This document shows, piece by piece, positions 50,035-61,637 of a stretch of DNA of 64,000 nt. Position numbers and translations under genes: made by a program. The notes under the pieces were generated by a model. That model saw only the letters and a program-made list of their open reading frames with translations. It was not told where the DNA came from and did no database searches. Origin of the DNA: Opisthorchis felineus (Eukaryota; Platyhelminthes; Trematoda; Opisthorchiida; Opisthorchiidae); NCBI GenBank assembly GCA_004794785.1, contig SJOL01008523.1:124001-188000 (forward strand), written 5' to 3'. Within the stretch, counting starts at the first letter, position 1. Each line of letters opens with the position of its first letter.

Positions 50035-50275
50035 AGTCGTCACCATTGACGGCAACAACAGCATCATCACACCCTCATTATCGTTATCCCAACGATCGTT
50101 ATATTTATCATCATCGTTATCACTGTCGTCATCATCACCACCATCGGCGATGACATCAGCATCATCGCGATCATCATCACCATCAGCGCCATCCACCATC
50201 ATTACCATCGCCAGCCCCATCGTCAGCAGCACCATCATCGTCAGTATCATTGTAAACAACAACAACACTTTCATT
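50035..50275 (+). repeat. Imperfect trinucleotide repeat, (CAT/CAN)n
   Basis: CATCAT, CATCAC, CATCGT and CAGCAC words with period 3 dominate about 240 bases, followed by a short AACAACAAC run. Frames on both strands translate to low-complexity peptides (Asp-rich on minus, Ser/Ile-rich on plus). These are consequences of the repeat, not evidence for a protein. Confidence 0.8.
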
Positions 50276-51416
50276 GTCAACAGCAGCTGTAATAATATGG
50301 AACCTCGGTTATCAGGTTCCCAGAAACCTTGCCAAGCAAAGGATTTGAAAAGTCACGGAGCCTGGTGTTGGTATGGCACTCATTTAAGAAATCCTTTCAA
50401 TGCCAATCCCGCACTCATAAGGTCCGGTTAGCAACTGATTGAAAGAATGGCCTTGGCAACAGTTCTAAGAGATCGTTATGCTGAGCATTTTGATCGCGGT
50501 AGTACTCCGTAGGTTTCTCCCTCAACATTGCCTTCTTCTCATGTATAAACAGCACGAAAGTCAGGCTACACGTAATTATCTTTAAAAAAGAAGGCCTAGA
50601 TAAGGAACGGGCATGGTTGATGAACTTGCTCAGTCGGCTGAGTCAACAACTACATGGAAGAATACAACCACTGGGTGTGATTAGTAGTTTACACAGGAGC
50701 TCGTTGAGGCGGGTTTGAGAGATGTAGTTCATGAGGTCAAACTAGAGATTTCACAATTTGTGTACATAAGTTTACACAGCTAAATATCCATGGCCACCTT
50801 CGCCGGTGACATGCGAAGTGTGACTGGTTTAAATGAACAGTCTGTAGCAACTTTTCCACAAAGGGAGACGGAAGTCTGTAGGCTGATGGCGATGTGGAGT
50901 TGAATAAGGGCTGAGGGACGAGGAGATGTGTTTACCATCCTGAATATTTGTGGTCCAGTTGCGAGGTTGTTCCATTTATCCAAATGCCTTTTCCATTGTG
51001 TGAGCACACCCACACTATCCGGACAACCACCATCATGTTATCATGCACTTTACCTTAATTGTAGCTTTGAGTGTGTAAAGAAACTCGGATTTTCTAAACC
51101 TATTTATTGTTAACAGACCTGTGCTGTTACAAAATGCACAAGTTTGTTCATACAGCCATGCCGCTGCCACCAATCAATGTTAATCTGCCGTGAGCTTTGA
51201 ATACAAAACTTGTCTGTCTACTGATAGGGCGTTTATGGTCGCGCTGTGAACCATCACAACAGAAACAACGGATGACCAGTTGAGGGTTGCTTGACAACAC
51301 GTAATCACTGTAGTTGTCTACGTTAAGGCCCATGTTTGGGCACGATTGTTTAAACTTTTAGTTGCACGAAGAAATTTGTAAACGGCATCCTAAACCGTAA
51401 AACATGACAGACTTTT
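50276..51416. other. Non-coding stretch
   Basis: Nothing is recognised between the trinucleotide repeat and the truncated element. Confidence 0.45.
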
Positions 51417-51500
51417 AGCGAAATACACTCACTTGCTGACCAATTTGGTTTTGCGGGAGATTCACCCGGAACCCAGCTGAATCTCTCGTTTATGATGTTT
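51417..51500 (-). mobile_element. 5'-truncated copy of the hammerhead element
   Basis: On the minus strand this is the 3'-terminal part of the unit only, from CATCATAAACGAGAG to the terminus GTGTATTTCGCT. It lacks the ribozyme and any inversion. A shared 3' terminus with a variable 5' end is typical of target-primed reverse transcription. No clear flanking duplication is visible. Confidence 0.68.
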
Positions 51501-51740
51501 AAAAACATAGAATGGCGTCATTTAAAGGATGAAATCTCGACTGAAGATTAGCAAACCTCTTACTACCGTCAAGTTATAAGTTGCTCAGAGAAACACTAAT
51601 TTCCCAGGATGAGTGAAGTTTCCATATGAGAAGTCGTTGCTCCAGGAGCCAGTCAATACTGGACTACGCAATGTGGTTTCTGTGATTCAAGGATAAGCAG
51701 CGCTGTATCCTGTATAAGTGATAGCTTACCACACTGCCGT

Positions 51741-51905
51741 TCAGCCGCTCGTGGCCGAACGGTTAAGCGTTTAACTGCTGGCACGAAGATCGCTGATTCG
51801 AAACCCTGAGTCTCTGGAGATGTGCACTATTGATAATTCCCAAAAAGGATGAAACAACTCTACAGTTCTTCTCGGTTTTCAACATAGATTGGTTTCAATA
51901 TCAGG
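51741..51905 (+). mobile_element. tRNA-derived SINE, copy 2
   Basis: This is the better-preserved copy. Box A reads GTGGCCGAACGGTTAAG (51751-51767), close to tRNA-Ser/Leu genes, and box B reads GATTCGAAACC (51795-51805), with tRNA-like spacing. The body aligns with the copy at 15.8 kb through GGATGA, GTTCTTCTC and TTTTCAACATAG. It is not a functional tRNA: the acceptor stem does not pair and the body continues past the tRNA-like part. No tail or target duplication was found. Confidence 0.6.
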
Positions 51906-54900
51906 GTAAAATTTAGTTTACAAATTAGCAAATCTCTTCACACTATCATCACGTGTTCCATATGCCTGACTGTCTTGATTACTTCCGGTCTCCGAAAAAT
52001 TCAACCTACGGATTTTTTACCTGGTAGATAACATCGACCGATTTTGTGATAGCCTCAAATAGATATCACTTTTGTTCCCAAATTTATCCACAGGCTTCGC
52101 TTCTTGCAGACCATACACTACCGTTATGTTTTGAATCAGGTCAATGCATGCACACTGAGCGATGTTAATTCAACTGGAATCACAGTAGATCATTTACGCC
52201 AACGGATAAAAGCCAAGATGAAATGAGTGATTTGTCGCGCTGCCTAATTACACGTGCAGTGGCTCTCACTAATGTTGCTTCCATACTAATACGGGATTAG
52301 AAATGTTTGACTGTCCGTCACAGCCACTCTATTTGGTTGACTAAGTGCTAAACCCCACCGTCACTCACCAGCTGCTGCCAGACCAGACGCCCGTACGAAG
52401 TCACCTGATACATTTAGTGTTTTGTTAAACAGTGTCCAGTGCAACTAAGTCTCAGCACTCAAAGCAAACGCTTCGAATTCTAAAACCACCACACATCAGG
52501 AGAAAAAGAAGCATTCAATTACTGGTAATTTAGAAGTTACCCTAAAGCTTTGCCCTATCCCAAGCTGCCGAAAAAAGTGTATATTCAGGAAATGTTGACC
52601 TTACCGTTTCAGAAGGTATGAAGCAGCATAACTGACCCGAACCGATTATTCCTGATGCACCAAAACTGAGTGGATTTTGTTGTTGCCAGAAGAAACGTCG
52701 ATAATTGTGTTTCTATTCCATGAAGGACAACTCACATAAGTGAGCTAGTGCTATCAGTCTCGACTCATTTACCGTTGGTCTCTGTTTAGACAGAACAGAT
52801 CCAGGCGAAAATAAAGTTGCGTAAATAGTATACACTCAAGATTTTACAGAGGTTACCAATATTGTCTGTATACGCAACAGCGGTCATACATTCGAATAAA
52901 TATAACAGGCAAGACGACGGCTTCAGGCCGTGAAGGATATCTGTTAGGAAGTCCACTGGATGAAACAATCTCTCCACTGGTTATCAAATAGGTTACTAAC
53001 CCAGTCTCGAAACTCAGAACTGGCGCGGTTCATCGACGAAATCTTGTGTTCCATTGGCACCGTGGTACTCCGTTTCTGAACACTGAATTCCAAGTGGTAT
53101 ATCTCTGACTCACTTTGTCATGAAGCACTCCGTCTCATGATGGCAGCATAAAAATATATGACGGTCACCGGGTTTCCTCGCGCAGTCTCGTTACAGCTTA
53201 TTTGACGGTAATTAATTTCCGGCATCTTGGATTGTGTTGGTTCATAGTGGTCAAATTGCTGGACGTCTCAGGATATTCGAAGAGACAAGTGGTTGCGCGA
53301 AGACCAACCGGCCACTGAATTAGCAACAATAGCGGTCCATGTAGTTGCGAAATACACGCTAGTTTGGTTGTTCTTCGTTTGGTTAACTTTTACTGTAGGT
53401 TCTTTAAGGAATGTTAAACAACTGCGTTTATTCCGCCCACAGAATCTAGGCCTTACCGAGCCTGAGCCTATGTGCCTAACATATTTCTTATCCAGCGGCT
53501 GTGTTTTATCTCTACCGACGAGTTGTTTTTGTGATAGGTTTACATTGGTACTTACTTATATCGAATACGTCCCTAAAACAACCGCGACTCGGAGTGGCTT
53601 GTTTTACAGTCACCAGTCGATGTAGTTACTTCAAATTATCAACGCACCTTTGACAAGCGCTCAGGCCTCCTCAAATGACAACTGATATCTTTTCATTAAC
53701 TAAGTTTTGTAATGCTACTGACACTTACCATCTTGTGAAAACACCATATTTATTTGATGAACTCCGTTTTCGATTAATTCGGCCTACAGATTTCTCGCAT
53801 GACTCAAGGTAGACTCTCGAAGTGCATTTCTCTTTGAATGTAAGCATGGTGTGAAATGTTTTGTCACCATACACTGCCATTTTTATAATGTCAAAAAGAT
53901 ATAATCATACGGCTTTTCTCACCATCCAGGACACTGCGCTTATTTGGAAAAAAATTCAGATGCATTTATCAAACGTTACCAGTAAAATGCGCAATTTTCG
54001 GCCCGTAGACAGGATTCGGCATCCTGTATGTGGATCCTCATAACAGCCGTCAAACCGGTGCACCACTACCCCAGTTCAAAAGGGGGAATATGTCTTGTAT
54101 CAAGAAGTGGATAAATGAACTTTCTTACAAAAAAGCTTAGATTATTTGGTCATTCGGCAAGATGTGGAAAATGTCTCTGGTCTTAAATTTCAATTCGGGC
54201 TCCGTTGATCCGAGAGAAATAAGAGATGCAAAAAAAGCTTGTTTTTCCGATAAATAAGCCTCCACTTTTATCTTCAATGATCCAGGGCGTCACTCTCACA
54301 ACTAGAAAAACACACCATTGGATGAGAAAATAAAATGTGATAAGTCGCCTGAAGAGCGTATAGCATCCTGTTTGTGCTGCAAGGGTGACAGTAAGGATTA
54401 CGTGTTCTACATCTTTCGTCCTCGGCCTAGGCACAATTCCCATCACCTCTATCAAGTCAGGATTTTAAGTCAGTAACTCTTGGAATTTGTCAAACAAGCC
54501 CCAAGAAAACCATCTACTTTTTAGTAAAAGGCTACGGTAAAATGCCAGAAAAATATCCACCTCCTAGCGCAAGAGACTCCTGAGCGACGGAGTCAAGTTT
54601 TCGTACCAGGATAAAAGTTAAGGCGCGTAGCCCCATGACGCCGATACTCCCCCTCACGTGTCAATTCCATTGTCTCTGAATGTTTCCATTGGTATGATCC
54701 TATCTGCTTCTAACTCCATCAATTCAGTAACAATTCTGAAGCTTCCACCCGGAGAACCAGAAATGGGTATAGGCCTCCAACTTCAGGGTACCTGGTTGCC
54801 CTGCTTACAGTCAACAACCATCGCTGGCTTATGCATCCTCCTCGCCTCTTTTTTAACAACCATACACAAAATTCCGTAATGCACCACGACGCCTTGCAAT

Positions 54901-57504
54901 ACGATCCCAAATGACTCCGGGTTCTTGCCTCTGAGAACGATTATGGCGATGAATCATTTTGGAGCCAAAGTGGGGCCCATGTTACCGAAAACTAAACCCT
55001 TAGGTAAATATCAACCACAGGATAGGAGGCTGAACCGTATTCCTCGTTTATTCCTAAAGTGTGCGAATCAGATAGGGAGGAGTAATACAGCCAACCGTGC
55101 AGGTGCCTGAGAATTCCATGAGCACCATTGTCCGGTGCATATCTTATGGGTGAACGGTTTGAAACCACAACCCTCCAGGACTAGACTAGGGAGAATCGCT
55201 TTCCACTTTTAACACAAAAGACAGAAATAAAGCCAAACCCGCAAATGCAATACTGGGAATACTGTCTGGCTCACGCTGTTCAAAATCAACGACAAAACTG
55301 TACATCACACAGTCTCGGCGACCTGATGTAGATTTGTCAATCAACATATCTTCCCACTATGAGGGTATTTCTTGAATGCAGACTTCCCAAATGTAACTTC
55401 CTGGGGCACATGGGATACATAAAGACACCTGGGCTAAATTTTAGGATTTAACGACCTCCTGTTTGTTACACGAGTACTCCTAATGTTTTAGAAGAATGAC
55501 CATCCCAAACTCCTGTTGGATCGCTCTTGAAGCCTCGCATCATATTTCACACAGATACTCCACTCGATGTTCACCATTCTCGAAGGCACCATTTGGATGG
55601 GGGAGGGTCTACCTGTTGTGATATAACTGACACTCTAAGACGAGCCAAAATAGAACGCAAGTCCCTCTGAGTGGTGGCCCAATGCCGAGCTTAAGTTCTG
55701 ATGGAGAATAAGTTTGGATGAGTTCAGCGAATAGTGACATTAAAACAAAAAACAATCCCTAACTCTGCATCAGGCACTACTTCGTCTTTTCTCCAGCTTA
55801 GCAACTAGCCTGAAAACCCAGCGAACAACAACCATCTGATCAAAAATCAGTAAACTTACTCGAACTATCAACTGCTGACACCGTCAAATGCAATAAAAGC
55901 TGGCATATTAACATTTGGGAACAGTTCACGTTCCCTTTGTTTGAGCTTTAGGAAGACTACATTAATGACTTTGAACATTCTGACGATGTTACATTCTTTG
56001 GGGTAGATATCTCCCAGATGCAAAATTCAAATGTTCGACCAAATTGCAACTTCAAATTGCGAACTTTCAGTGCACTACAAGTAGTTTGGTCATTGTTTCT
56101 TAAATGGTAGAAGCACTTACCCAGGTAGTTTAACATATACTGATAGCAACATTGCCAGTTTGGGGATTTTCAAAGCTGTCTTTTCCGTTCAGTCGACGAC
56201 TTTAGCTAGACAGTGAATGAGGGAGCTCAAAATGCAACAGTAACTATAATAACAGGGTAGAGTTTCTAAACCCGAAAGTCCTCAAGGCACCAGTTAGGAT
56301 TAGGCTTTGAATGAAAATTGATCCACTGATTAATTCCACTGAGTTTTCGGTAGTGATTTGTTCGTACAGTCTGTACGAGATGAATATTGACGGATTGTTC
56401 CGTGAGTGGGCATTGACAAACAGGTCAGTCAGACTTGCCTGCCGAGTGGACTGGCCTGACAGCTCAAGATGAAGCTGCACTGATCATCTCACTCATCCGT
56501 TGCAGTAGCTGGCAAGAATTTGGAACCATGGGGGAATAGCCTCAATTGCTGCGCCTGCGTTGGCTTGAGTCAAGTATTGTCGCATGCAAAAGTGGTAACC
56601 TTTATTACTGAAAAAGTCGAAAGTCAAGTAACACATAGACACTCAGTCTGAGTAGCATGGTGGCACATGTGAATACTGCTATATTTAGGTCTTAGTGAAC
56701 TTCTGCGCTTGAGTTCAGTAACTCCACCGCCCAGCATTGTTGTTACGTACAGGACGATGGGGGTACTGATCAAATAAATGAAGAACTTAGCGACGGCCGT
56801 CACATAACCCCCAGTGCTTTTCAGGCAAAACACGATGTATGAAGTGTTAGCCCTCACACTTTAATGTTATTTGTGACGGCCGAGTTCTATTTTTATCTCC
56901 GACAGATCCTGATGTTCAGTATCACTCCAAACCTTGAGGTTCATCGTCCTTACATCTGTGTTGTGGGGGTTGTAATCACAGCTGCAAGCATCAAAGCTTA
57001 CCAGCCACTTCTTCTAAATATCTTCCCACCCGCTTAATCCAGTAGAGGAACTAAGTTGGCCCTTTATTATTCACTTTGCGTACACCTCTATTACATCTGT
57101 AGTGCCGATAAATATAACAGACCTGAACAGCTGTTTCCAAAGCGGTCTCACCGAATTCTACATTGTTCCACGAATTTTCTTGTATCCGCCTAAGTGTTTC
57201 ATGCCGTCAGTTTTTCAAAATTTGGATGGGTCGCAATCTAATTGTTATGCTCGGCTGATAGACCAACAACCAAATAACACACTGTCTATCTAGTACGTAG
57301 TCAGCAGCAAATGACGTGCGTCCTTCAGGCACAGTGCTTATAGTTTTTTCTTGTCCCATAGTTCAAGTATACAAGGTATCAATCGTTTAGGATTCGTTGT
57401 AATTCAGTCATACAAGGATCCGTGTCGTCATCTTATTTTGGGTTTCTAATAACCTCTAGCTAACATTTGCAAAAACGAAGGGTGATTCATAGTCGTTCTT
57501 CCAT
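51906..57504. other. Mostly non-coding stretch
   Basis: No supported gene. The plus-strand frame at 53293-53625 is treated separately. The frame at 57102-57293 (63 codons, ending in TAG) is somewhat protein-like but has no convincing splice site. 54.6-55.7 kb is richer in C and shows short frames only. Confidence 0.4.
53293..53625 (+). CDS. 110-codon ORF with a hydrophobic segment
   Basis: Opens at GTG 53293 and ends in TAG. Residues 17-36 (beginning HVVAKYTLVWLFFVWL) could span a membrane and are followed by a basic stretch. The second half has several cysteines and a second hydrophobic patch. No family is recognised. The length is within chance and no splice sites support it. Confidence 0.14.
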   Translation: MREDQPATELATIAVHVVAKYTLVWLFFVWLTFTVGSLRNVKQLRLFRPQNLGLTEPEPMCLTYFLSSGCVLSLPTSCFCDRFTLVLTYIEYVPKTTATRSGLFYSHQSM

Positions 57505-57726
57505 TTGACCAACCCTATGGGGGTTAAATTTATGAACAACCCTCAACTGCAGCTTTCGGTTGGGCACAAACGCGACCAGAGGCGTGTGCCGTATCTCGAA
57601 GCAGTCGTTAATTCTTTTTGTTTGGTATTGCTGCTGTTACTGGTATTTCTGTCTATTTGCAAACCTCACCGGGACTCTAGGGAAGATGTCAGTTATCAGC
57701 AAATGTACTACTCTCCTCGGCGATGA
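57505..57726 (+). CDS. Candidate last exon of a single-pass membrane protein
   Basis: The frame has a clean layout for the end of a receptor-like protein: a polar lead, one strongly hydrophobic helix (about residues 37-52, SFCLVLLLLLVFLSIC), a positively charged stop-transfer region (KPHRDSR), and a short tail with tyrosines (SYQQMYYSPRR) before TGA. A possible acceptor, CCTCAACTGCAG, ends at 57552. A second overlapping frame (57560-57832) shares the same bases. No family is recognised, and no upstream extracellular exons could be identified. Confidence 0.22.
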   Translation: MTNPMGVKFMNNPQLQLSVGHKRDQRRVPYLEAVVNSFCLVLLLLLVFLSICKPHRDSREDVSYQQMYYSPRR

Positions 57727-57954
57727 GTGTGTTTATCCCTCCATTATTCTTTATTCAACAAGGTTGACCTTCTCTGTGCCATTCTGGTTTGTTTTAAGTG
57801 AACACGACCACTCAGCTATTGTTCACGGCTGATCGGTTTGCTCCGATATTATCATTTCTAATCATATCTATCTTGCCTGAAAATTTCTGAAATAGTCCAC
57901 GCAAATTATTTAAGCTAGACTTACACCACAAGCCTTTTTCTAGCACACTCATGA

Positions 57955-58720
57955 TGTAAATATTGGTTTGGGTTTGTTTATTTTTGTTTATTTCGAGGAT
58001 CCTAATTGCACCGCCACAATCGCCTATAAAGTTCAGAGGAGATTTTTCGGGTCCTTCCCAGCAGCATAAGGGACTGACTATTTTTCTTCATTACGATGTT
58101 TCTGAGATGAAACGAAATCCACATTTCTTTTGGTTGGAGAAACATTGAAGTCCGTTTTATCCTCATTGGAAATCGGCCTCCAAATCCACTTCATTGGTCC
58201 TCCGCACTTTAAAAATCCAAGGTTGTTTGCCTTTTAGTATAAAACTAATGTCCTAACATAACAACTCTATCATCGGCTGCGTTGTATAAACTGCAGACTA
58301 CTTTGTCTTATGTTCTGCGCTTTGTTGGCGGTGCACGGAAGAATGGCGCTGAGTTCACTGCGTTTGTGATGAATATTAACATGTTTCATTTGAGCTTTGG
58401 TGGTACGACTTCCGTGAACTTCGATGAACTTCAGATGGAACCATACCTAATGGTCTATCTTCACCACCACCGTGCTATCCATCAAATGTAAAATTCAATA
58501 GCTTTCTCTTTACTGGACTGCACATCTTGCCAATACTAACCTACAACATTTCTCTCCAGTTGCTGTTCCTGTCACGCAAGACAATTGTTTGCACTTTGAT
58601 AGATGTTTCGTTACAGACGCAGACAAGATAAAACTTTGCATTTTGATGTAAATGTGACGAACAAGCCATGAGGAACCGAGTAATGGTAAACGGCAATTTA
58701 TTGTCTTAGGTGTGCTTGTC
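57955..58720 (+). repeat. Duplicated segment, copy 1
   Basis: This segment aligns in order with 61638-62330, about 3.6 kb downstream, through several blocks: GGGTTTGTTT, ATTGGAAAT, ATCGG(C/T)TGCGTTGTAT, a long conserved core at 58328-58440, GCCAATA, CAAGCAAG-type words, and GGTAAACGGC. Most of it is strongly diverged, but the core is over 90% identical. In the core one frame reads FVMNINMFHLSFGGTTSVNF. Whether this is a repeat family or a local duplication with an exon inside is undecided. Confidence 0.6.
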
Positions 58721-59093
58721 CTTATTTTACTCAGTTACCAGGCGTTCGAGTTCCCTATCTTAAGTGTAGCTTCTTGTGTAGCCGGCAAAATAAGCGGAAT
58801 TATCAACAGGCTTACGCTCGATGTTTTGGATTTTTGGAAATGATGAGACTTCCTGAGATAGCGCTTAGCACTTTGAGCGTGCAAAGTGCATACAGAAGTA
58901 CTTACCACCTACACCATTCTGTGTGTTTGTGTAGTTTGTTTAGGCAACTAATAATTTAAAAACTAATAAGCATCATTCTAGGCATTCAAATTCAGTCATT
59001 TCTTATCGGCGTGATTTTGATACCCATATTCCTGATCCTTTGGATGATACGGATGGCAAAAGTGATTTAAAAAAGGAGACGACCTGGAATAAC
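58721..59093. other. Non-coding stretch
   Basis: No gene is supported. A GTTCGAG at 58743 resembles a box B, but nothing upstream folds as a tRNA. Confidence 0.4.
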
Positions 59094-59537
59094 CTACCAG
59101 TTGTGGGTGTTGAATATTTCATGACACACAACAGCCCAACGGGAGGTATGTGACTGAAGGCTGATAAGAAGTTCTATAAATTTCAAGGGCATTCTTCTCT
59201 GGTCAGCGGCATGCGTGGCGTTTTTTAAACAATACAAAGTTGTGATCATTGCACTAACTTCCTGGAATAAGCTTACTTGATGCTCTCGGACGCTTTTCTC
59301 ACATGCTGAATTTGGGCACGGCACTATTAGCAATGAAGCCGTTAGCCATGTTAAAACGAGCGTAGTTCTTATGACTCTTTGGTTGAGCGGGTTTTTGGAG
59401 CGTCTTTGGAGCGCTTCCTTGTTCTTATATAAGTTCAAGCAACAGACTGAAGGCAGAATATAAAGCGGATGATGCCTCAGGATAGAAGAGCATACTATTA
59501 CTTTAGAGGATACCGGAACTCCAAACGTGCAGACCAC
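59094..59537 (-). CDS. Possible decayed rhodopsin-like GPCR fragment
   Basis: The 147-codon minus-strand frame shows an order that recalls the C-terminal third of a class A receptor: a hydrophobic patch ending LPSVCCLNLY (TM5-like), a short basic loop (KNKEALQRRSKNPLNQR), a hydrophobic helix (VIRTTLVLTWLTASLLIVP, TM6-like), a loop with cysteine, and a helix (LFQEVSAMITTLYCLKNATH, TM7-like). After NAT the spacing to M..KF matches the usual distance from the TM7 motif to helix 8. The NPxxY motif itself is replaced by polar residues, so a functional receptor is unlikely unless highly divergent. No TM1-4 exons were found upstream. The resemblance may be chance. Confidence 0.2.
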   Translation of the reverse strand: MVCTFGVPVSSKVIVCSSILRHHPLYILPSVCCLNLYKNKEALQRRSKNPLNQRVIRTTLVLTWLTASLLIVPCPNSACEKSVREHQVSLFQEVSAMITTLYCLKNATHAADQRRMPLKFIELLISLQSHTSRWAVVCHEIFNTHNW

Positions 59538-61637
59538 AGCTCAAACTCTGTGGGTCAAATGAAAGACATTGGTACGTGGCAGGGTGTGACTAACCAAACT
59601 GTTATGAATTATCTCACGTAGGGATCTACAGGCCGGCTTTATATGTTAAGAGTGATAGTGAACTTTCTGAAGTCTAGTGGATTCCGTGGACGTGCTTGGA
59701 AACACTATCTTCAGAGTTTCCGGCCTCACGTATGGCTGTTGTTGCTTATGTCACTCATGGCCTCCTAGGAGGCCGCCTGTAAAGCACACAACAGTAAGAT
59801 TTGACAACTTTCCATTCGTATGTCAGGAACCACTTGTAACACCAAATGAGGAGTTCGGTACTCTGGTTTATTTAGGAAAATTTAGTGAAAATCTGCATTG
59901 AACGAGGGCGTGAACTGAACTGCACTACAAGTGACACGAGGACCGGCTAACTGAATCTAGCTATCGCTAGATGATGGCTATTTGATCACCTTAAATCCAA
60001 GGCTACCCAACTGCGTGAGGACGTCAGGTAACACAGCAACGCACACTTCACCGAAACTCAGTGCTGTTGTAAAGTGAATGTTGACCGGTAACATGTTGCA
60101 AAGTGCTCTCATCGGCAGCATTACGTTTTGCGCCCAGATTGAACATACCAAAAAGGTGTACCTCCGATGAGCCTAAGCGCCCTACGTGTGCTTTGATGGA
60201 TACCTTAGCTTGGTGGACAACACTGTTGCCGGAGATACAGTTAGTTCATGCGTAAGTGAACGCGACAAACGAAGACTGTTCAGTACTTCGACCAGCGCTA
60301 GTTCTCATGGAGGTGGACGGCAGGACAGCAACCCGCCTGGTGTTTACAGGTGCCCGCTTGGATGCTGAAGCATAGGTTTACGAAATAAGGGCTATATCAA
60401 CAACGGTTCAACCCACTCCAGCAGCTGCAGTATCGCTCGAAATTCCTGATCAATCGTTTCCTGTCCGCCACAAGCACCACCACCGTCCATTGGGCTTGTA
60501 TTTGATTTGCAGGGATGCATCAACTATAAACGGATGAAGTATCTAGAATGCGTGCAACATCAGCCTTATAGACAACCTGACTTGCAGTCTGCAACCCAAC
60601 TTAACTCCGCACATCATATTTGCCACCAGCTGAATGAGCATGCTGGTGATTGTAACTAATGCGAATTTCAAATGTAGCTTTATTAAACGGCTCACAACAG
60701 TGTGAGAGAATGGACGTCTGAGGATACCTACTTCACCAGACTAATCCTCTGCCGTTTTTTTGTCTACAGTTCCCGTAGCTGTCCGCTGTGTACGTAATAT
60801 TGAGCTGTTTCATGGCTTTCCTGAGTTATATACTTTGTTTGACCCGTCTTTCCTCGAACTGAAATGAATGTCACCTACGTGCGTCGGTTATGCACCGAAC
60901 AACCCCTGACACCTAGAGGTTGGTTGTCCCCATAATCCACGGAATTATACCTTGAAACATCCACAAATCATCCTCAAATGTATGATTAGGGCTGCGTTCT
61001 ATTGTGTCTTGTTTTTGCGCCCTTACGCTGCTTAACCTGGTTCACCGAAAATGGCCGGATATAATGCTTTTTTACATAATTTTCAGAAAAATCGTTAGAT
61101 TGTCCGTGACGATGCTGCGCGACCAGATGATTAAATCCGAGGCTCTTCGTCACGTTTCTGAAAAGCCTACTAACAATTTGAGAACGACTGAGCTTGAAAA
61201 CTACTTGTCTGACGTCTTTTCGGCCGTCTAACAGTCTCCAAGCAAGCACAGTTCTAGGAATCCAAGTTTCCCGAAAGGCACTTGCTACCTGAACCGCTCC
61301 AACTTGCCTGAGACTGCGGCGGCTGACTATAGTCTTGATGGTGGCTATCGGTTCCATGGCAATTGCTTCTGTTATTTGTTATCCAATCAGGCATCTCTCC
61401 ATCCTTGCGTATTGTGTGTTGAAATGTTACTCTAACCAGTCTTCCTGTCACTTAACTGAATACCCAAGGGTTTGTTTGTTTTTTCTATAAGCTCAACTGC
61501 TGTCGACGCTAATCCTAAGTTTGGTTTGTTTGCACTAATGCGACGATTTCTCTCTCCTGAAGATCCTCGACATGGCTGAGGTAAATGTTTTGAGCTCAGT
61601 TTATACCACATATCTTTTCCCAACCTATTTCACGCCG
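59538..61637. other. Mostly non-coding stretch
   Basis: No supported gene. A perfect 16-base palindrome, GGCCTCCTAGGAGGCC, is at 59759-59774. The frames at 59677-59901 (plus) and 60986-61357 (minus, 123 codons, basic) have no recognisable domain. Confidence 0.4.

Noticed and set aside
50014..50280. Aspartate-rich 88-codon frame
   Set aside because: A direct result of the CAT-type trinucleotide repeat. Low complexity only.
51741..51815. Functional tRNA-Ser or tRNA-Leu gene
   Set aside because: Promoter boxes are good, but acceptor and anticodon stems do not pair, and the sequence continues as a repeat body shared with 15.8 kb.
58690..58765. Possible tRNA around GGCGTTCGAGTTCCC
   Set aside because: A box B-like word only. 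There is no box A at the right distance and no acceptor stem.
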